This document shows, piece by piece, positions 15,174 to 24,248 of a DNA stretch of 64,000 nt; the stretch's first letter is position 1; each line of letters starts with the position of its first letter. The stretch is from an uncultured Pelagibacteraceae bacterium. GTDB taxonomy: Bacteria; Pseudomonadota; Alphaproteobacteria; Pelagibacterales; Pelagibacteraceae. The notes below the pieces were generated by a model. The model ran no database searches. It was not told where the DNA came from and saw only the letters and a list, made by a program, of their open reading frames with translations. The stretch covers positions 1 to 64,000 of the forward strand of contig CACAFC010000001.1 in NCBI GenBank assembly GCA_902531765.1, read 5' to 3'. Position numbers and translations under genes: made by a program.

Positions 15174-16783
15174 TAACTTCTAAGTATCATATCAGCACCT
15201 TTTTCTGCAATCATTATTGTCGGTGCATTCGTATTACCCGAAGTGATGTTTGGCATAATTGAAGCATCTATTACTCTTAGGTTTTGAATACCTTTGACTC
15301 TAAGTTTTTCATCAACAACTGCCATATTATCCTGTCCCATTTTACAAGTACCAACAGGATGAAAAATTGTTTGAGTAAAATCTGAACCAGCTTTAACCAA
15401 TTCTTCATCGTCGGTTATATGAACTCCAGGCCTATATTCCTCTGGCTCATATTGTTTGAATGTTTCAGTTTCTAACATTATTTTTCTTACAATTTTTAAT
15501 CCTTGAGCTGCAACTTTTCTATCTTCATCAGTAGATAAATAGTTCATCTTTATTTTGGGATAAATTCGACTATCATTACTCACTATATTTATTTCACCTC
15601 TACTTGTAGGTCTAACATTTGCAACAGTTGGAGTAATTCCTTCAAAATCATGCATCGGAGTTACACCTAATATATCTGTACTAACAGGAGATACATGGAA
15701 TTGTAAATTAGGAGTAGCTCTTGAGGGATCACTTTTAACAAACCCACAAACTTGACTAGCTCCCATAGTGACAGGACCACTTTGATTAAGCAAATATTCA
15801 AGTCCCATTAAAAATCTTCCAAATAAACTTTCAACTTTTCTATTTAGAGATTTTAAATTTTTGACTTTATAGACTGGTCTAAACATTAAGTGATCTTGTA
15901 AATTTTTACCAACCCCATTTAACTCATGAACAATCTTTATACCTAAGTTTTTCAGTTTATTAACTTCTCCAATTCCAGATACTTGTAAAATATGAGGAGA
16001 TCCAATTGATCCTGCCGATAAAATTACTTCTTTACTGGCATCAACAGTATTAATTTTTTCTCCAGTAAAATAATTAACACCTATAGCTTTCTTACCTTCG
16101 AAATTTATTTTTTGAACATGTGCATTGGTTACAATTTTTAAATTAGATCTTTTTTTTACAGGATTTAAATATCCTTTAGCAGCACTGCATCTAAGTTTTA
16201 GTCCTGCTTTATTAAAGCTTGTAGTGAATTGAAAAAAACCTACACCAAAGTTATCTCCAGTATTAAAGTCATTTGTTTTAGGTATCCCATATTCTTCAGC
16301 TGCATTTTGAAATTCATCAAGTAACTTTAAATTAATTTTTTTATTTGCTACAGTAATTGGACCACTATCATTATGAAATTCACTTTTTCCTAATTCATTA
16401 TTTTCTGATTTAAGAAAATAGGGCAAAACATTTTCCCAGCTCCAACCAGTATTACCCAGTTGTCGCCATACATCATAATCTTCTTTTTGACCTCTAATCC
16501 ATAAAAGTCCATTAATCGAGGAGCTTCCACCTAAAGTTTTCCCCCTAGGATATCTAATTGATCTATTATTCATTGTTTCATCAGGTTCAGTTTTAAAACA
16601 CCAATCAACTTTTGGATTATGCATAGTTTTAAAATATCCAACTGGAATATGTATCCATGGGTAATTATCTTTACCACCAGCTTCAATTAACAAAACTTTA
16701 TTTGATGGATTTGCAGAAAGTCTATTAGCAAGAACGCAACCAGCAGATCCTGCACCAATAATAATGTAATCGAATTTTTCCAT
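15173..16783 (-). CDS. GMC family FAD oxidoreductase (choline or alcohol dehydrogenase-like)
   Basis: A 536-residue flavoprotein of the glucose-methanol-choline family. FAD motif IIGAGSAGCVLANRLS lies near residue 9, the GMC signature RGKTLGGSSSINGLLWIRG near residue 80, a second signature in ILSAGSIGSPHILQVSGIG near 255, and the catalytic His in FHPVGTCKMG near 475 with NAPTIMIAEKGAD at the end. Members oxidise primary alcohols, choline or polyols. It is divergent from the TRAP transporter at 16914, which may bring in its substrate or a product; this link is inference. Confidence 0.92.
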   Translation of the reverse strand: MEKFDYIIIGAGSAGCVLANRLSANPSNKVLLIEAGGKDNYPWIHIPVGYFKTMHNPKVDWCFKTEPDETMNNRSIRYPRGKTLGGSSSINGLLWIRGQKEDYDVWRQLGNTGWSWENVLPYFLKSENNELGKSEFHNDSGPITVANKKINLKLLDEFQNAAEEYGIPKTNDFNTGDNFGVGFFQFTTSFNKAGLKLRCSAAKGYLNPVKKRSNLKIVTNAHVQKINFEGKKAIGVNYFTGEKINTVDASKEVILSAGSIGSPHILQVSGIGEVNKLKNLGIKIVHELNGVGKNLQDHLMFRPVYKVKNLKSLNRKVESLFGRFLMGLEYLLNQSGPVTMGASQVCGFVKSDPSRATPNLQFHVSPVSTDILGVTPMHDFEGITPTVANVRPTSRGEINIVSNDSRIYPKIKMNYLSTDEDRKVAAQGLKIVRKIMLETETFKQYEPEEYRPGVHITDDEELVKAGSDFTQTIFHPVGTCKMGQDNMAVVDEKLRVKGIQNLRVIDASIMPNITSGNTNAPTIMIAEKGADMILRS

Positions 16784-16875
16784 TAAAAGTTGAATCGTTT
16801 TTAGTTTAAGTTATTTAAAGCTTTTACACTCATATTTATCAATTGTCACTTGTATGAGCTTTGTTTTTCTGATTG

Positions 16876-16907
16876 TATACTCAAGTTAAATTTAACTAAC
16901 AAGAGGA
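16876..16907 (+). promoter_or_regulatory. Putative -10, palindrome and ribosome site of the first TRAP operon
   Basis: TATACT (16876-16881) is a fair -10 box; no -35 lies at standard spacing. GTTAAATTTAAC (16885-16896), a perfect 12-base palindrome, lies where transcription would begin and could bind a repressor. AAGAGGA at about 16901-16907 is the ribosome site for dctP. The operator role is inference, and AT-rich palindromes also arise by chance here. Confidence 0.35.
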
Positions 16908-16913
16908 ATAATA

Positions 16914-18008
16914 ATGAAAAAAATCATTTCAATGTTGTTTGCAACTATTTTAGTACTTGGATTTGTTTCTAATGCTAATGCTGCAAAAACACTAAAATGT
17001 CAGACAGTTCTTAACACTAAAGCTGATGAAGTTAAAATGTTAAAGGACTTTACTGACACAGTAACAGAACTAACATCTGGATCGTTAAAATTTGAAATTT
17101 TACCAGCAGGTGCAGTTGTGGGAGTTAAAGAAACTCTTGATGCTGTTGACAAAGGTTTGATTGATTGTGGATTCGCATGGACTCACTATTGGTCAGGTGA
17201 TCACCCTGCTGCTATGTTATTTGGTTCGCCAGTAGCTGGTGGTGGAGTTGGTATTGACAACTTAGCGTTTCTATCATGGTTTCAATATGGTGGTGGTAAA
17301 GAATTATACGACCAGCTTTGGAAAGAAATGGGAAGAGATATCAAAGGATTTATGCTTCAACCAGTTGGCCCAGAAGCTTTAGGTTGGTTTCCAAAACCAA
17401 TTAAAGATATGGCTGACTTTAGAAAATATAAATTCAGAACTCCTCCAGGAATTCCAGGACAAACTTATAAAGACATTGGTATAGCATCTGTTGCAATGGG
17501 TGGTGGAGATATTCTACCAGCTCTTGAAGCAGGAACTATTGATGCTGCAGAATGGTGTTGTCCTAAACCAGACTTAACATTTGGTTTCCAAAAAGTATTA
17601 AAGCACTATTACCTACAAGGTCTACACCAAGTAGTAGTAAATGCTGACTTTTATATTACTGGAAAAACTTATAATGCGATGAGTGCTCATGAGAAAAAGT
17701 CTCTTGAAGTTGCAGCTAATGCTTCATTAGCTAAATCTTTAAGTTACAGAATCTATGAAAATGGAAAAGCATTACAAGAACTAACTACTAAGCATGGAGT
17801 AAAATTAGAAGATACTCCATCAGACTACTTTACAGAGTACATGGCAGCTGCAAAAGCTACATTGAATAAAAACGCTGAGAAGAATAAATTCTTCAATGAA
17901 GTTTATACTTCAATGAAAAACTTTGCTGACGTTGCTGTTCCTTTCTGGAGTGGTGCCCAAATGTCTAATGCGAAGCTAGGAATGGCTCACGCTGCAACAT
18001 TAAAGTAA
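16914..18008 (+). CDS. TRAP transporter substrate-binding protein, TakP-like
   Basis: A 364-residue periplasmic binding protein with a signal peptide (MKKIISMLFATILVLGFVSNANA). Its length and segments such as FRTPPGIPGQTYKDIG and LEAGTIDAAEWCCPKPDLTFGF are typical of the TakP/FcbT1 branch of DctP proteins. Characterised TakP binds 2-oxo acids; related proteins take other organic acids, so the ligand stays open. It delivers its ligand to the DctQM permease encoded next. A strong hairpin separates it from dctQ and probably lets this gene be expressed more than the permease. Confidence 0.92.
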   Translation: MKKIISMLFATILVLGFVSNANAAKTLKCQTVLNTKADEVKMLKDFTDTVTELTSGSLKFEILPAGAVVGVKETLDAVDKGLIDCGFAWTHYWSGDHPAAMLFGSPVAGGGVGIDNLAFLSWFQYGGGKELYDQLWKEMGRDIKGFMLQPVGPEALGWFPKPIKDMADFRKYKFRTPPGIPGQTYKDIGIASVAMGGGDILPALEAGTIDAAEWCCPKPDLTFGFQKVLKHYYLQGLHQVVVNADFYITGKTYNAMSAHEKKSLEVAANASLAKSLSYRIYENGKALQELTTKHGVKLEDTPSDYFTEYMAAAKATLNKNAEKNKFFNEVYTSMKNFADVAVPFWSGAQMSNAKLGMAHAATLK

Positions 18009-18031
18009 TCAGTAATTAATCTTGATTTTTT

Positions 18032-18064
18032 AGAGCGGACTTTTACAGTCCGCTCTAATTTTTT
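18032..18064 (+). terminator. Intercistronic terminator-like hairpin between dctP and dctQ
   Basis: AGAGCGGACT (18032-18041) pairs perfectly with AGTCCGCTCT (18047-18056) around a 5-base loop, and AATTTTTTT follows. This is a strong intrinsic terminator shape placed inside the operon, 21 bases before dctQ. Partial read-through would give more binding protein than permease. Confidence 0.85.
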
Positions 18065-18077
18065 TAACTAGAATTTT

Positions 18078-18692
18078 ATGGCAGAAGAACCAGATAAACT
18101 AGATATATCAGATGAAATGATTGCCGAAAGACGAGGCGGTTTGGGAAAAATGCCTGACGATATGCCATTCTGGATGGCTAAATCTATTACAAGTATTGAT
18201 AAATTCAGTAAATGGATTGGCAATATAGTTTGCTGGATATTGATGCCATTAATTTTTGCAATGACTTATGAAGTTTTTGCAAGAAAATTATTTTTAGCAC
18301 CAACAATTTGGGCTTACGACATAAGTCGTTTTTTATATGGAGCACTTTTTATGTTGGGTGCTGGTTATGCTCTTTCTAGAGGAGTCCATATAAGAGCAGA
18401 TTTTTTATACAGAAATTTTAAAACTAAAAATCAAGGTTTAATAGATTTTTGGTTATATTTATTATTTTATTTTCCAGGTTTAATTGTTTTTCTTTATATG
18501 ACTATCGGATTTGTTGGAGAATCAATTCAAAGAGGTGAAAGAGGTATGGATACCACATGGATGCCTTACATGTGGCCAATCAAAACTTGCTTACTTGTTG
18601 GTATAATATTTTTACTAGTTCAAGGATTTTCTGAGTTACTTAAAAGTTATTGGGCAGCAAAAAAGGGTGAGTGGCCTGGAGAGACTAAATGA
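18078..18692 (+). CDS. TRAP transporter small permease (DctQ)
   Basis: A 204-residue inner-membrane protein with four predicted helices, the usual DctQ layout, after a polar N-terminus of about 45 residues. Segments IVCWILMPLIFAMTYEVFAR, ISRFLYGALFMLGAGYALSR and HIRADFLYRNF are typical. It partners with the large DctM subunit in Na+-driven uptake. Its end overlaps the start of dctM by 4 bases (ATGA), indicating coupled translation. Confidence 0.9.
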   Translation: MAEEPDKLDISDEMIAERRGGLGKMPDDMPFWMAKSITSIDKFSKWIGNIVCWILMPLIFAMTYEVFARKLFLAPTIWAYDISRFLYGALFMLGAGYALSRGVHIRADFLYRNFKTKNQGLIDFWLYLLFYFPGLIVFLYMTIGFVGESIQRGERGMDTTWMPYMWPIKTCLLVGIIFLLVQGFSELLKSYWAAKKGEWPGETK

Positions 18693-20023
18693 TTGCTGAG
18701 TTTATAGACCCAGCCATCTTAGGTTTTATTCTTGTTGGTGTAATGCTATTTGCAATATTTGTAGGTTTCCCGATTTCATTTACATTAATTTTCTTAGGTT
18801 TCGTATTTGGTTATTTAGGATTTGGAAAACTAGTTTTTTATTTAATGACTCTCCAATTTTCTATGGTAATGACGGAGCAGACCCTTGCCGCCGTTCCACT
18901 CTTTGTCTTTATGGGAATTATGATGGAACAAGCTGGATTAATGGAAAGATTATTTTCAGCGTTTCAAATGATGTTAGCAAAAGTTAAAGGATCTTTATAT
19001 TATGCAGTTTTATTTGTCTCTGTAATATTTGCTGCTGCAACAGGAATTGTTGGTGCCTCTGTAACAATACTTGGAATTATGGCTGCAAAATCTATGAATA
19101 GATCTGGGTATGATGTGAGACTTGCAGCTGGAACTATCACAGCTGGAGGAACTTTAGGAATATTAATTCCGCCAAGTATTATGTTAGTTGTAATGGGGCC
19201 TATAATGGAAATTCCAGTAATAGATTTATTTGCTGCTGCAATTATACCAGGAATTCTACTTGCAAGTTTATACGCTGGCTACACAACAATCAGATGTATG
19301 ATTAATCCAAAATTAGGACCAGTGATACCTGAAGATATGAGAGCTGCAAGCATGAAAGATGTGTGGATTGAATTTTTCTTGGGTTTAGTTCCGCCAGCAG
19401 CTTTAGTATTTGCAGCATTAGGAAGTATTTTATTTGGTTTTGCAACACCAACTGAAGCTGCAGGATGTGGAGCGATGGGTGCTTTACTTCTTTCATTAGC
19501 TTATAAAAAATTAACTCTTCCAAAATTACAAGATGCATTAGTAAAAACACTAGAGATTACAGCATTGATAATGGTTTTAGTTGCTGCTTCAAATTTTTTT
19601 GGCGCTGTTTTCGCAAGACTAGGAACTCCAACTTTATTAACTGAATTTTTATTAGGTCTTGAAATGAATAAATATCTAATTCTAGCAATGGTTATGGTAA
19701 TGATATTTTTATTGGGATGGCCTTTAGAATGGGTGCCTATAGTAATGATTATCGTTCCAATTATATTACCATTGATCGAAGCATTAGGATTTAATTTGAC
19801 TTGGTTTGCTATTCTAGTAGCTGTAAATTTACAAACCGCCTGGCTTTCACCTCCAGTCGCATTATCTGCGTATTTTTTAAAAGGAGTAGTACCAGAATGG
19901 GATTTAAAGGATATTTACTATGGTATGATGCAGTTTATGGTCTTACAGATTTTTGGTTTAATTTTAATAATTATATTTCCCAAAATTGCTTTATGGTTAC
20001 CAACTCTCTTATATGGACAGTAG
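18689..20023 (+). CDS. TRAP transporter large permease (DctM)
   Basis: A 444-residue protein with about 12 hydrophobic helices of the DctM (IT) superfamily. Signature pieces include LAAVPLFVFMGIMMEQAGL near residue 66, GIVGASVTILGIMAAKSM, and GGTLGILIPPSIMLVVMGPI near residue 152. The later helices (GWPLEWVPIVMIIVPIILP, LQTAWLSPPVALSAYFL) are also typical. It forms the transport channel with DctQ. The NCS1 permease gene follows after 25 bases, which suggests one transcript. Confidence 0.93.
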   Translation: MIAEFIDPAILGFILVGVMLFAIFVGFPISFTLIFLGFVFGYLGFGKLVFYLMTLQFSMVMTEQTLAAVPLFVFMGIMMEQAGLMERLFSAFQMMLAKVKGSLYYAVLFVSVIFAAATGIVGASVTILGIMAAKSMNRSGYDVRLAAGTITAGGTLGILIPPSIMLVVMGPIMEIPVIDLFAAAIIPGILLASLYAGYTTIRCMINPKLGPVIPEDMRAASMKDVWIEFFLGLVPPAALVFAALGSILFGFATPTEAAGCGAMGALLLSLAYKKLTLPKLQDALVKTLEITALIMVLVAASNFFGAVFARLGTPTLLTEFLLGLEMNKYLILAMVMVMIFLLGWPLEWVPIVMIIVPIILPLIEALGFNLTWFAILVAVNLQTAWLSPPVALSAYFLKGVVPEWDLKDIYYGMMQFMVLQIFGLILIIIFPKIALWLPTLLYGQ

Positions 20024-20048
20024 AAAGTTAAAGTTTTATATTAGTTGA

Positions 20049-21506
20049 GTGAGTCCTCAAAATATAAAAAAAAATCTTACTAATTGGGATTTAGTTTCAG
20101 TAAATCCCATTGATAAAAATTGGGATTGGAAAATTCTATTTTGCTTTTGGGGTGTAAATATACAAAGTGTTATTGGCTTTTCATTGATTGTATCTCTTTA
20201 TCTAATTTATGATCTTAATACTTTCGTTGTGTTTACTGGTACAATAATTGGAACATTATTAATTTACATCTTTTCAAATTTAATAGGAAAACCATCTCAA
20301 AAAAATGGATTACCTTTTATTGTTTTACTAAGATCATCATTAGGAGTTATTGGTGCAAAATACTTTGGATTGATTAGATTTTTTGTTGGTATTTTTTTAT
20401 TTGGTATTCAAACATATTTTTTATCAAAAGCATTTAGTTATCTTATAAGAATATCAGTTTTTTCAATAGAACCTACAATACTTGATAAAGAAATATTTTT
20501 AATATTCTTTCTAGGAATGAATTTAATCGATTGGACCGCAATTATTATTGCAATAATTTTGCAAGGTTTTTTATTTAGTGCAGGAATGAATATAAACAAA
20601 AAAATTATTATTTTTTCAGCTATAACAGTATATTTTGGGATGTTATTGTTTTTTTTATCAGTTTTGCTTAGCGATGTTAAATTTACTTCTCAAGCTTTTT
20701 TAAATATTTTAAATACTGAAAATTTTCTTAATAAAGATAATTTTGGGCCATTAATAACAGTCTCTAGCACAGTGTTTGCTTATTTCTCAGTTGTAATTTT
20801 GAGTTTCGGTGATTTTTCTAGATATGTCAAAGATGAAAGTCAGCTTAAAAAAGGAAACTTTAGCTTAATTTTAAATTTATTAATCTTTTCTTTTTTTGCG
20901 CTGTTTATCGTTTCTGGCATGGATGCTTTTTTGAAGCAAGATCCAGAAAATTTAAACAGAATTTTAACCAATCCAACAGATATTCTTGGAAAATTAGATA
21001 ATTTATTCCTGGTTGTTTTAGCTCTAATTTTAATAATTATTGCTTCTGCTTCAACAAATTTAATAGTTAATTTTATTCCGTCTCAATACACTTTGGTAAA
21101 TTTTTTACCTTTCTCTTTATCTATAAGGAGTGCAGGTTTAATAATTTCAATTCTAGGTTTCATAATTGGAATATTTTGGTTAACTTTTTTAAGTCAAGTT
21201 GGAGCCTTATCTTTCATTGATACTTTTGGAGCTTTTTTTGGACCACTTTTTGGAATTATGATTTCTGACTTTTATTTTATTCAAAAGAGTAAGATAAATA
21301 ATAGAGATATATATTCTTTAGAGAATAATGGAATTTATTATTATACTGGGGGTTGGCATATAAAAGCAGTTTATTCTGTAATTATAGGTTTTATTTTTTC
21401 TGCTTCAACAATTTGGAATGCTAATTTGATGTTTCTTCAATCATTTTCTTGGATTATAGGAGCCGCTATAGCTGCTTTTACATATTATTTATTAGCCAGA
21501 GAATAA
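20049..21506 (+). CDS. NCS1 family nucleobase/hydantoin-type permease
   Basis: A 485-residue membrane protein with about 12 helices, starting at GTG. The N-terminus has NWDLVSVNPIDKNWDWKIL before the first helix and WGVNIQSVIGFSL in it. Segment PFIVLLRSSLGVIGAKY matches the NCS1 family position that helps form the substrate site, and SFGDFSRYVKDESQLKKGN is a family loop. Known NCS1 proteins import purines, pyrimidines, allantoin, hydantoins or thiamine precursors. Substrate is unknown. It lies between dctM and an SDR gene, 4 bases before the latter. Confidence 0.82.
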   Translation: MSPQNIKKNLTNWDLVSVNPIDKNWDWKILFCFWGVNIQSVIGFSLIVSLYLIYDLNTFVVFTGTIIGTLLIYIFSNLIGKPSQKNGLPFIVLLRSSLGVIGAKYFGLIRFFVGIFLFGIQTYFLSKAFSYLIRISVFSIEPTILDKEIFLIFFLGMNLIDWTAIIIAIILQGFLFSAGMNINKKIIIFSAITVYFGMLLFFLSVLLSDVKFTSQAFLNILNTENFLNKDNFGPLITVSSTVFAYFSVVILSFGDFSRYVKDESQLKKGNFSLILNLLIFSFFALFIVSGMDAFLKQDPENLNRILTNPTDILGKLDNLFLVVLALILIIIASASTNLIVNFIPSQYTLVNFLPFSLSIRSAGLIISILGFIIGIFWLTFLSQVGALSFIDTFGAFFGPLFGIMISDFYFIQKSKINNRDIYSLENNGIYYYTGGWHIKAVYSVIIGFIFSASTIWNANLMFLQSFSWIIGAAIAAFTYYLLARE

Positions 21507-21510
21507 AACA

Positions 21511-22263
21511 ATGAAAAAAATTAATTATGATTTTAAAAAAAGAACTGCCATCGTAACTGGGGGCGCCCAAGGATTTGGATTTGATATTTCTAAAAGACTT
21601 TTAGAGTCTGGTGCTAGTGTGATAATATGGGATAACGACTCTAAGGCTACTGAGAAAGCTATTAAAGATTTAAACAATCCTAATTTAAGTTCCCATGTTG
21701 TAGATGTATCTAATTATGAGGAAGTTGATAAAACTGTAAATGAAATTACAAAAAACTCAAACATTGACATTTTAATAAATAATGCAGGAATAACTGGCCC
21801 TACAGCTACATTATGGGAGTACGACATTGAAATGTGGAAAAAGGTTGTAGAAATCAATCTAATGGGAACGTTTAATTGTTGCAGGTCAATCGTGCCAAAC
21901 ATGATCAAAAATAATTATGGTAGAATTGTAAATGTAGCCTCTGTAGCTGGAAAAGATGGAAATGCTAATGCTAGTGCATACAGTGTAGGAAAAGCAGGAG
22001 CGATAGGTTTAACTAAATCATTAGGTAAAGAGCTTGCAGATAAGAATATTGCTGTAAATGCAGTGACTCCAGCAGGAGCAAAAACTAGAATTTTGGATCA
22101 AATGACTAAAGAACATGTTCAAAGAATGCTATCAAAGGTGCCAAGAGGAAGATTTTTAGAAGTTGAAGAGTTTACCTCATTAATTTGTTGGCTCTCTTCT
22201 GAGGAGAATACTTTTTCAACAGCAGCTGTCTTTGATATTAGTGGTGGTCGTTCCACTTATTAA
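21511..22263 (+). CDS. SDR family oxidoreductase
   Basis: A 250-residue short-chain dehydrogenase with TGGAQGFGFDI near residue 16, INNAGITGP near 90, VNVASVAGKDG with the catalytic serine, and YSVGKAG with the catalytic tyrosine and lysine. It resembles 3-oxoacyl reductase or sugar/hydroxy-acid dehydrogenases, but the C-terminal substrate region is not diagnostic. As the last gene after a TRAP transporter and an NCS1 permease, it may oxidise or reduce an imported compound. Confidence 0.9.
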   Translation: MKKINYDFKKRTAIVTGGAQGFGFDISKRLLESGASVIIWDNDSKATEKAIKDLNNPNLSSHVVDVSNYEEVDKTVNEITKNSNIDILINNAGITGPTATLWEYDIEMWKKVVEINLMGTFNCCRSIVPNMIKNNYGRIVNVASVAGKDGNANASAYSVGKAGAIGLTKSLGKELADKNIAVNAVTPAGAKTRILDQMTKEHVQRMLSKVPRGRFLEVEEFTSLICWLSSEENTFSTAAVFDISGGRSTY

Positions 22264-22397
22264 CTTCTGGGTTTTTGCTCAACTATTTTGATATTATTCA
22301 TTTTAGCTCTACTAAACTTGATATCTTTAGACAAAACTGGTGCAAAAATCATTATAGACCAGTAAATTATGAGTATAAAAGCGGATATTGTCTTCAT
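22260..22397 (-). CDS. 45-residue small membrane or secreted protein
   Basis: A leftward ORF converging on the SDR gene with a 4-base overlap of their ends. It opens with a hydrophobic segment (MKTISAFILIIYWSIMIFAP) and ends in a basic polar tail (KFSRAKMNNIKIVEQKPRS). It could be a short membrane peptide or a secreted peptide; the VLSK after the helix is compatible with signal cleavage. Function unknown. Confidence 0.5.
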   Translation of the reverse strand: MKTISAFILIIYWSIMIFAPVLSKDIKFSRAKMNNIKIVEQKPRS

Positions 22398-22479
22398 ATT
22401 ATTTATATAGAACTAAATATTGAGTTTTGAATGTTTAAATTTTGTCTAAATAATGTATTAAGAATCTTTTTTATCTTTT

Positions 22480-23130
22480 ATGAAAATTTTTTTTAATATT
22501 TTAATCATCACAATTTTATCCATCAACTTGTCTTCAGCAGATGAATTACAAGTCTTTGATTTTACTGAAACAGAGCTCACAGAACTTAAAGTTAGAAAGG
22601 TAAGAGGGGCTGACAATAAAACACTTTATACTGTTGGATCAAATGATAATGGGAATTATTTGAAATCAGTTGCTGATAATGCTGCCTCTGGCCTAGGAAA
22701 AGAAATCAAGATAAACCTCAATAAGACTCCATTTATAAATATTACGTGGAAAATTGAGAAGGATCTGTCAGGAATTAAAGAAAACACAAAAAAAGGGCAC
22801 GATTTTGCTGCAAGAGTTTTTGTGATTAAAAAAACTGGCGCCACACCATTATCAAATAGAGCTATTAATTATGTTTTCTCAAGTAATAAAGAAGTTGGGG
22901 CAAATTTTCCAAGTCCATATACAAAGAAATCGATAGATAATGTTTTAGCTAGCACAAAAAATAACTTAAATGAATGGGTAACAGTCAAAGCTAATGTTAA
23001 GGAGGATTTTAAAAGATTGCACGATCTTGATGTTAATGAGCTTGATGGACTTGCTATTATGTCAGATACAGATAATTCAAAAATGAAATCTATCGCATAT
23101 TTTCAAAATATTTATTTTTCAGCAAATTAA
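22480..23130 (+). CDS. DUF3047 domain protein, exported
   Basis: A 216-residue protein with a signal peptide (MKIFFNILIITILSINLSSA). The body fits DUF3047: LKSVADNAASGLGKEIKINL, INITWKIEKDL, GHDFAARVFVIKK and ELDGLAIMSDTDNS. The predicted fold is a beta-rich carbohydrate-binding-like domain in the periplasm. The family has no established function. It is monocistronic as far as can be seen, with ybgC following after 23 bases but from its own promoter-like element. Confidence 0.78.
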   Translation: MKIFFNILIITILSINLSSADELQVFDFTETELTELKVRKVRGADNKTLYTVGSNDNGNYLKSVADNAASGLGKEIKINLNKTPFINITWKIEKDLSGIKENTKKGHDFAARVFVIKKTGATPLSNRAINYVFSSNKEVGANFPSPYTKKSIDNVLASTKNNLNEWVTVKANVKEDFKRLHDLDVNELDGLAIMSDTDNSKMKSIAYFQNIYFSAN

Positions 23131-23139
23131 TTTATTTTT

Positions 23140-23148
23140 TGCTATAAT
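23140..23148 (+). promoter_or_regulatory. Extended -10 promoter for a likely leaderless ybgC mRNA
   Basis: TGCTATAAT is a perfect extended -10 (TG-N-TATAAT). Transcription would start about 6-7 bases later, at or within the ATG at 23154, and no ribosome site is visible. This suggests a leaderless transcript, although read-through from the gene before is possible. Confidence 0.45.
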
Positions 23149-23153
23149 TTTGT

Positions 23154-23576
23154 ATGCATGAGAATTTTTTTCACACTTTAAAGGTTTATTATGAGGATAC
23201 TGATGCTGGTGGTGTCGTATATTATGCTAATTATTTAAAGTTTTTAGAAAGAGCAAGAACAGAAGCTCTACATTCAATTGGATACAGTAACCAAAAAGTG
23301 AAAAAAGATTTCGGTTCATTAATCATAGTTAAAGCTTGCAATATTGAATATAAAAAACCTGCAAATCTCGAGGATCAACTAATAATAAGATCTTTTGTTA
23401 AATCTATTACTAAAACATCTTTTTTTATGAATCAAATAATTACCAAAGGTGATGACATTATAGTTGAGGCACAAGTTCATCTAGTTTTTGTTAATGATTT
23501 AGGTAAACCAGTAAAGATACCTGATGAAATTTACTCGAAATTTAAACCTTATTTTTGTGACACTATTAAAACTTAG
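23154..23576 (+). CDS. ybgC: YbgC-type acyl-CoA thioesterase
   Basis: A 140-residue hot-dog fold thioesterase. The motif VYYEDTDAGGVVYYANYLKF near residue 10 carries the catalytic aspartate, and ERARTEALHSIG follows it as in YbgC/FadM proteins. These enzymes hydrolyse short- or medium-chain acyl-CoA and are often encoded with tol-pal, which is not present in this window. It converges on the uracil-DNA glycosylase gene with an 11-base overlap. Confidence 0.9.
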   Translation: MHENFFHTLKVYYEDTDAGGVVYYANYLKFLERARTEALHSIGYSNQKVKKDFGSLIIVKACNIEYKKPANLEDQLIIRSFVKSITKTSFFMNQIITKGDDIIVEAQVHLVFVNDLGKPVKIPDEIYSKFKPYFCDTIKT

Positions 23577-24246
23577 CTATTTTCTTTGCTTTAATAAACA
23601 ATTGGTTAATCATAGTAGTCGTTACTAATTTTGTATTTACATTTCTTGGACTTGGGTGGTAACAGGCAATCAAAACTTTATTATCTGGTAATAAATATTT
23701 ATTTCCGTGTTTAAATTCAAATTTTTTGTGAAGCATAAACTTTTTTTTATAAATTTTTAAACAATTATCAAATGCAACTTTTCCCAGAGTAACAATCACT
23801 TTAAGATTTTTCAAATTTTCAATTTCGTTTTCAAAATAATTTGAACAGCGATTTAATTCTTCATTTTCTGGTTTATCCCCTGGAGGAACACATTTAAGAA
23901 TATTAGTTATGTAAGTATTTTTCAATCTTAAATTATCATTTGCTTTTTCTGAAAAATCTTGATTTGAAATTCCTGTTAAAAATAAACTCTTAAATAAAAA
24001 ATTTCCTGATTTATCTCCTGTGAATGCTCTTCCAGTTCTTGTTCCACCATGAGCAGCAGGTGCAAGACCTAAGATCATCAATTTTGCTTTGTTATCTCCA
24101 AAGCCTGGGACTGGCTTTCCCCAGTATTTCTCATTCTTATTTTGTTTTCTTTTTTGTATTGAAATTTTTTTGATAAAACTAATAAGTCTTGGACATTTTT
24201 TACATTTAATAATTGTATTATTTATTTTTTTTAATTTAATAGTCAT
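23566..24246 (-). CDS. Family 5 uracil-DNA glycosylase (UDGb type)
   Basis: A 226-residue Fe-S uracil-DNA glycosylase. Motif A reads MILGLAPAAHGGTRTGRAF, the hallmark of family 5 (UDGb), which lacks the usual catalytic Asp or Asn and acts on uracil, hypoxanthine and related lesions. Motif B is CYHPSPRNVNT near the C-terminus. Four cysteines suited to a [4Fe-4S] cluster lie in CKKCP, KCVPPG and NRCSN. It removes damaged bases during base-excision repair. It is divergent from the histidine phosphatase gene, with only 2 bases between their starts. Confidence 0.9.
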   Translation of the reverse strand: MTIKLKKINNTIIKCKKCPRLISFIKKISIQKRKQNKNEKYWGKPVPGFGDNKAKLMILGLAPAAHGGTRTGRAFTGDKSGNFLFKSLFLTGISNQDFSEKANDNLRLKNTYITNILKCVPPGDKPENEELNRCSNYFENEIENLKNLKVIVTLGKVAFDNCLKIYKKKFMLHKKFEFKHGNKYLLPDNKVLIACYHPSPRNVNTKLVTTTMINQLFIKAKKIAKF

Positions 24247-24248
24247 TT

